A stretch of 64,000 nt of DNA from Streptomyces sp. TRM68367 (lineage in GTDB: Bacteria; Actinomycetota; Actinomycetes; Streptomycetales; Streptomycetaceae). The notes beneath the pieces are model-generated. The model was not told the origin of the DNA and did no database searches. It worked only from the letters and a program-made list of their open reading frames with translations. Each line of letters opens with the position of its first letter. Within the stretch, counting starts at the first letter, position 1. The position numbers and the translations under genes were made by a program. Where the stretch lies: NCBI RefSeq assembly GCF_014495685.1, contig NZ_JACTVI010000006.1:124001-188000 (forward strand). The letters are read 5' to 3'. This document shows positions 58,955-64,000 of the stretch, one piece after another.

Positions 58955-60372
58955 CTCTCCCCACGGAGACTGCCCACCCTGAGCTTGAGGGGCTGGGCAA
59001 GTACGAATACGGCTGGGCCGACCGGGACGAGGCCGGTGCGTCCGCGCGTCGCGGCCTGGGCGAGGACGTCGTCCGGGACATCTCCGCGAAGAAGGACGAG
59101 CCGGAGTGGGTGACCAAGCTCCGCCTCAAGGGCCTGCGGCTGTTCGAGAAAAAGCCCATGCCCAACTGGGGCTCGGACCTGTCGGGCATCGACTTCGACA
59201 ACATCAAGTACTTCGTGCGCTCCACGGAGAAGCAGGCGGAGTCCTGGGAGGACCTGCCCGAGGACATCAAGAACACCTACGACAAGCTGGGCATCCCCGA
59301 GGCCGAGAAGAAGCGCCTCGTCGCCGGTGTCGCGGCCCAGTACGAGTCGGAGGTCGTGTACCACCAGATCCGCGAGGACCTGGAGGAGCAGGGCGTCATC
59401 TTCCTGGACACCGACACGGCGCTGAAGGAGCACCCGGAGCTCTTCAAGGAGTACTTCGGGACCGTCATCCCGGCCGGTGACAACAAGTTCGCCGCGCTGA
59501 ACACCGCCGTGTGGTCCGGCGGCTCGTTCATCTACGTGCCGAAGGGCGTGCACGTGGAGATCCCGCTCCAGGCCTACTTCCGGATCAACACCGAGAACAT
59601 GGGCCAGTTCGAGCGGACCCTGATCATCGTCGACGAGGGTGCCTACGTGCACTACGTCGAGGGCTGCACCGCCCCGATCTACAAGAGCGACTCGCTGCAC
59701 AGCGCGGTCGTCGAGATCATCGTCAAGAAGAACGCCCGCTGCCGCTACACGACCATCCAGAACTGGTCGAACAACGTCTACAACCTGGTCACCAAGCGCG
59801 CCGTGGCCTACGAGGGCGCGACCATGGAGTGGGTCGACGGCAACATCGGCTCCAAGGTGACGATGAAGTACCCGGCCGTCTACCTGATGGGCGAGCACGC
59901 CAAGGGCGAGACCCTGTCCATCGCCTTCGCGGGCGAGGGCCAGCACCAGGACGCCGGCGCGAAGATGGTCCACATGGCGCCGAACACCTCGTCCAACATC
60001 GTGTCGAAGTCCGTGGCGCGCGGCGGCGGCCGTACGTCCTACCGCGGTCTGATCGAGATCGGCGAGGGCGCCCCGGGCGCGAAGTCGAACGTGCTGTGTG
60101 ACGCTCTGCTGGTGGACACCATCTCGCGGTCCGACACCTACCCGTACGTCGACGTCCGCGAGGACGACGTCTCCATGGGCCACGAGGCGACCGTCTCCAA
60201 GGTCTCCGAGGACCAGCTCTTCTACCTGATGAGCCGCGGTCTGTCGGAGGACGAGGCGATGGCGATGATCGTGCGCGGCTTCGTCGAGCCGATCGCCAAG
60301 GAGCTGCCGATGGAGTACGCGCTGGAGCTCAACCGGCTGATCGAGCTGCAGATGGAGGGCGCGGTCGGCTGA
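58951..60372 (+). CDS. sufB: Fe-S cluster assembly scaffold SufB
   Basis: 473-residue scaffold on which Fe-S clusters form in the SufBC2D complex. Conserved blocks: [20 protein letters not shown] (~190), [40 protein letters not shown] with the conserved Cys, and [19 protein letters not shown]. The ATG has GGAGG 7 nt upstream and overlaps the sufR stop (ATGA). Length normal. No intein interrupts it, unlike mycobacterial SufB. Confidence 0.97.
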   Translation: MTLPTETAHPELEGLGKYEYGWADRDEAGASARRGLGEDVVRDISAKKDEPEWVTKLRLKGLRLFEKKPMPNWGSDLSGIDFDNIKYFVRSTEKQAESWEDLPEDIKNTYDKLGIPEAEKKRLVAGVAAQYESEVVYHQIREDLEEQGVIFLDTDTALKEHPELFKEYFGTVIPAGDNKFAALNTAVWSGGSFIYVPKGVHVEIPLQAYFRINTENMGQFERTLIIVDEGAYVHYVEGCTAPIYKSDSLHSAVVEIIVKKNARCRYTTIQNWSNNVYNLVTKRAVAYEGATMEWVDGNIGSKVTMKYPAVYLMGEHAKGETLSIAFAGEGQHQDAGAKMVHMAPNTSSNIVSKSVARGGGRTSYRGLIEIGEGAPGAKSNVLCDALLVDTISRSDTYPYVDVREDDVSMGHEATVSKVSEDQLFYLMSRGLSEDEAMAMIVRGFVEPIAKELPMEYALELNRLIELQMEGAVG

Positions 60373-60382
60373 CGCGTCAGCC
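60367..60382. other. 16-bp palindrome across the sufB stop codon
   Basis: GGCTGACGCGTCAGCC is a perfect palindrome that includes the TGA stop. Confidence 0.55.
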
Positions 60383-60396
60383 CTCCGAGCAGCAGG

Positions 60397-60420
60397 CGGC
60401 CCGCCTTCCGGGGCGGGCCG
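60397..60420 (+). other. Intercistronic hairpin between sufB and sufD
   Basis: CGGCCCGCC / GGCGGGCCG, a perfect 9-bp stem with a 6-nt loop and no U-tract. It could be an attenuator or mRNA-processing site that makes sufB more abundant than downstream genes. Confidence 0.65.
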
Positions 60421-60459
60421 ATGGTCGCAACGTATAGGAAAGCGAGCACTACGACAGCC

Positions 60460-61680
60460 ATGGCTGAGGCTCAGAACTCCCCCACCCTCGAATCCGCTCG
60501 GGCGGGGGGACCATCACCGGTGGGTTCCACCACCGCAGGCGCGGTCGCGGTCGCGGCCGAGTCGACCGTCGCCACACGCATGAGCGCGCCCCCGTCCTTC
60601 GACGTGGCGGACTTCCCGGTCCCGCACGGCCGCGAGGAGGAGTGGCGGTTCACGCCGCTGGAGCGGCTGCGCGGCCTGCACGACGGCACGGCCGTCGCGA
60701 CCGGCGACGGCGTGAAGGTCGACGTGCAGGCCCCCGAGGGTGTCACCGTCGAGACCGTCGGCCGCGACGACGCGCGGCTCGGCAGGGCGGGCACCCCGGT
60801 GGACCGCGTCGCCGCCCAGGCCTACTCGGCGTTCGAGAAGGCCGGTGTGGTCACCGTCCCCAAGGAGACGGTGCTCGCCGAGCCGATCCGGATCGCCGTG
60901 CACGGCGAGGGCGGGGTCGCCTACGGCCACCAGGTCATCGAGCTGGGCGCCTTCGCCGAGGCAGTCGTCGTCATCGACCACACCGGTGACGCGGTGCTCG
61001 CCGCCAACGTCGACTACCTCCTGGGCGACGGCGCCAAGCTGACCGTCGTCTGCGTCCAGGACTGGGACGAGAAGGCTGTGCATGTGGCCCAGCACAACGC
61101 CCTCGTCGGCCGGGACGCGTCGTTCAAGTCGGTCGTGGTCACCTTCGGCGGCGACCTCGTACGGCTGCACCCGCGCGTGTCCTACGCGGGCCCCGGTGGC
61201 GAGGCCGAGCTCTTCGGCCTGTACTTCACCGACGCGGGCCAGCACCAGGAGCACCGCCTCCTGGTCGACCACAACACCCCGCACGGCAGGTCGAACGTCG
61301 CATACAAGGGCGCGCTCCAGGGCGACGACGCGCACGCGGTGTGGATCGGCGACGTGCTCATCGAGGCCAGGGCCGAGGGCACGGACACGTACGAGATGAA
61401 CCGCAACCTCGTGCTGACCGACGGCGCCCGCGTCGACTCGGTGCCGAACCTGGAGATCGAGACCGGCGAGATCGTCGGTGCCGGCCACGCTTCGGCGACC
61501 GGCCGGTTCGACGACGAGCAGCTGTTCTACCTGATGGCCCGCGGCATCCCGGAGCACGAGGCCCGCCGTCTGGTGGTCCGCGGCTTCTTCGCCGAGCTGG
61601 TCCAGCAGATCGGCGTCCCGGACATCGAGGAGCGCCTGATCGCCAAGATCGAGGAGGAGCTGGAGGCGTCGGTCGGATGA
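60460..61680 (+). CDS. sufD: Fe-S cluster assembly protein SufD
   Basis: SufB paralogue and partner in the SufBC2D complex; 406 residues from the ATG at 60460. Typical elements are FDVADFPVPHGREEEWRFTP (~48-67), SYAGPGGEAELFGLYFTDAG and GHASATGRFDDEQLFYLMAR near the end. An in-frame ATG at 60421 would begin inside the 3' edge of the intercistronic hairpin, so 60460 is preferred although its ribosome site is weak. Overlaps the ferredoxin gene by 4 nt. Confidence 0.95.
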   Translation: MAEAQNSPTLESARAGGPSPVGSTTAGAVAVAAESTVATRMSAPPSFDVADFPVPHGREEEWRFTPLERLRGLHDGTAVATGDGVKVDVQAPEGVTVETVGRDDARLGRAGTPVDRVAAQAYSAFEKAGVVTVPKETVLAEPIRIAVHGEGGVAYGHQVIELGAFAEAVVVIDHTGDAVLAANVDYLLGDGAKLTVVCVQDWDEKAVHVAQHNALVGRDASFKSVVVTFGGDLVRLHPRVSYAGPGGEAELFGLYFTDAGQHQEHRLLVDHNTPHGRSNVAYKGALQGDDAHAVWIGDVLIEARAEGTDTYEMNRNLVLTDGARVDSVPNLEIETGEIVGAGHASATGRFDDEQLFYLMARGIPEHEARRLVVRGFFAELVQQIGVPDIEERLIAKIEEELEASVG

Positions 61681-61997
61681 CCGCATACGTACGCGTCTGT
61701 GGGCTGAGCGAGCTGGAGGACGACACCCCCAAGCGGGTGGAACTCGACGGCACGTTCGTCTCCGTCGTGCAGACCGAGGGCGAGGTGTTCGCGATCTACG
61801 ACATCTGCTCGCACGCGAACGTCTCGCTTTCGGAGGGCGAGGTGGACGACTGCCACATCGAGTGCTGGCTGCACGGCTCGCGTTTCGACCTCCGTTCCGG
61901 CAAGCCCGACGCCCTTCCGGCGACGCGCCCCGTCCCCGTATACCCCGTAAAGATCGAAGGGGACGACGTGCTCGTCTCCCTCACCCAGGAGTCCTGA
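61677..61997 (+). CDS. Rieske-type ferredoxin of the suf operon
   Basis: 106-residue non-heme (bphF-type) Rieske ferredoxin with the 2Fe-2S ligands Cys-X-His (CSHANVSLSEG, ~45) and Cys-X2-His (CWLHGSRFDL, ~64). A ferredoxin between sufD and sufC is typical of actinobacterial suf operons and may supply electrons for cluster assembly. ATG overlaps the sufD stop (ATGA); sufC starts 7 nt after its stop. Confidence 0.93.
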   Translation: MTAYVRVCGLSELEDDTPKRVELDGTFVSVVQTEGEVFAIYDICSHANVSLSEGEVDDCHIECWLHGSRFDLRSGKPDALPATRPVPVYPVKIEGDDVLVSLTQES

Positions 61998-62004
61998 GGC
62001 ACCC

Positions 62005-62765
<761 letters not shown>

Positions 62766-62769
<4 letters not shown>

Positions 62770-64000
62770 CACAGCTGCCGGGCCTCCTCGACACCGAGGC
62801 GATCCGCAAGGACTTCCCCATCCTGGACCGTCTGGTCCACGACGACCGGAAGCTCGTGTACCTGGACAACGCGGCGACCTCGCAGAAGCCGCGTCAGGTG
62901 CTGGACGCACTCAGCGAGTACTACGAGCGCTACAACGCCAACGTCCACCGCGGTGTGCATGTGCTCGCCGAGGAGGCCACGGCGCTGTATGAGGGCGCGC
63001 GCGACAACGTCGCCGAGTTCATCAACGCGCCCAGCCGCGACGAGGTGATCTTCACCAAGAACGCCTCGGAGTCGCTCAACCTCGTGGCGAACATGCTGGG
63101 CTGGGCCGACGATCCCTACCGCGTGGACGACGAGACCGAGATCGTCATCACGGAGATGGAGCACCACTCCAACATCGTGCCGTGGCAGCTGCTGGCGCAG
63201 CGCACGGGCGCGAAGCTGAAGTGGTTCGGCCTGACCGATGACGGCCGCCTCGACCTGTCCAACATCGAGGAGATCATCACGGAGAAGACGAAGATCGTCT
63301 CCTTCGTGCTGGTGTCGAACATCCTGGGCACGGTCAACCCGGTCGAGGCGATCGTGCGCCGCGCGCAGGAGGTAGGCGCGCTGGTCTGCATCGATGCCTC
63401 CCAGGCAGCCCCCCACATGCCAGTGGACGTGCAGGCCCTCCAGGCCGACTTCGTGGCCTTCACCGGCCACAAGATGTGCGGTCCGACCGGCATCGGTGTG
63501 CTCTGGGGCCGCCAGGAGCTGCTGGAGGACCTCCCCCCCTTCCTCGGCGGCGGCGAGATGATCGAGACGGTGTCGATGCACTCGTCGACGTACGCCCCGG
63601 CGCCCCACAAGTTCGAGGCGGGCACCCCCCCGATCGCCCAGGCGGTCGGTCTGGGCGCGGCGGTCGACTACCTCTCCTCGATCGGCATGGACAAGGTCCT
63701 GGCCCACGAGCACGCGCTCACCGAGTACGCGGTGAAGCGGCTGGGGGAGGTCCCCGATCTGCGCATCATCGGCCCGTCGACGGCCGAGGACCGTGGGGCG
63801 GCGATCTCCTTCACCCTCGGCGACATCCACCCGCACGACGTGGGCCAGGTCCTCGACGAACAGGGCATCGCGGTCCGGGTCGGCCACCACTGCGCGCGGC
63901 CGGTCTGCCTCCGCTACGGAATTCCTGCGACCACGCGAGCGTCGTTCTATCTGTACTCCACGCCGGCCGAGATCGACGCCCTGGTCGACGGCCTGGAGCA
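62766..64000 (+). CDS. sufS: Cysteine desulfurase SufS (3' end outside window)
   Basis: PLP enzyme that takes sulfur from cysteine for Fe-S assembly. 411 codons are visible and the frame is open at the window end; only a short C-terminus is missing. YLDNAATSQKPRQVLDAL, EMEHHSNIVPWQLLA, the PLP-Lys236 in TGHKMCGPTGIGVLWG and catalytic Cys376 in RVGHHCARPVC are visible, identifying the type II (SufS) form. The GTG overlaps the sufC stop. sufU would be expected next. Confidence 0.97.

Overview
The window is a continuous stretch of a high-GC actinobacterial chromosome, almost certainly Streptomyces. Evidence for this is the very high G+C with strong G/C bias at third codon positions, many GTG and a few TTG starts, 4-nt ATGA/GTGA gene overlaps, the sporulation regulator whiA, mycothiol-type enzymes and OpcA. 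The gene order uvrB - terD - terC - aroQ - uvrA - uvrC - rapZ - yvcK - whiA - gap - pgk - tpiA - secG - pgi - (pgl opcA zwf tal tkt) - ctaB - ctaA - ABC - suf matches, from memory, the core region of Streptomyces chromosomes. No rRNA, tRNA, CRISPR array or prophage was seen.

Layout. 1-6 kb: the 3' part of uvrB, two TerD-type genes and terC. terC lies behind a manganese-type (yybP-ykoY) riboswitch whose switching helix covers the Shine-Dalgarno. 6-8.6 kb: a decay zone with a frameshifted MFS transporter, a truncated S66 peptidase, a (CCCCG)n repeat, intact aroQ and a GlnQ-like fragment. 8.7-18.3 kb: an MBL hydrolase, a mycothiol-type isomerase, uvrA, YceI, an Xre regulator, and a LacI/PfkB sugar operon with a 32-bp operator. 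18.5-19.2 kb: a second decay zone, with an ABC permease fragment abutting an IS701-type transposase relic. 19.7-24.8 kb: uvrC-rapZ-yvcK-whiA, overlapping end to start. 24.9-35.3 kb: a secreted M14 carboxypeptidase, the glycolytic gap-pgk-tpiA set, secG, an RbpA-family gene, a putatively damage-inducible exporter and pgi.

35.4-36.9 kb: a MerR regulator fused to a beta-clamp-like module, and a TPR-like ORF without a stop. 37-43.8 kb (minus strand): the pentose-phosphate operon tkt-tal-zwf-opcA-pgl. 44-49.6 kb: ctaB (heme O synthase), a small conserved gene, a FluG-like amidohydrolase, ctaA (heme A synthase) and an ABC-2 exporter. 49.7-58.1 kb: an accessory island holding a Sap-like membrane protein, a secreted GH16 glucanase, a five-gene signalling/polysaccharide-synthase operon (response regulator, response regulator, HEAT membrane protein, GT2 synthase, histidine kinase) and an AAC(3)-like enzyme. 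58.2-64 kb: sufR-B-D-ferredoxin-C-S, running off the end.

Themes. uvrA, uvrC and the 32.3-kb exporter carry a RecA-independent (RecA-NDp/PafBC-type) DNA-damage promoter motif, and terD has a weaker copy. Several genes appear leaderless. The best candidates for undescribed biology are the RR-RR-HEAT-GT2-HK operon, the MerR-clamp fusion, the TerD/FtsK-like fusion and the damage-linked exporter.
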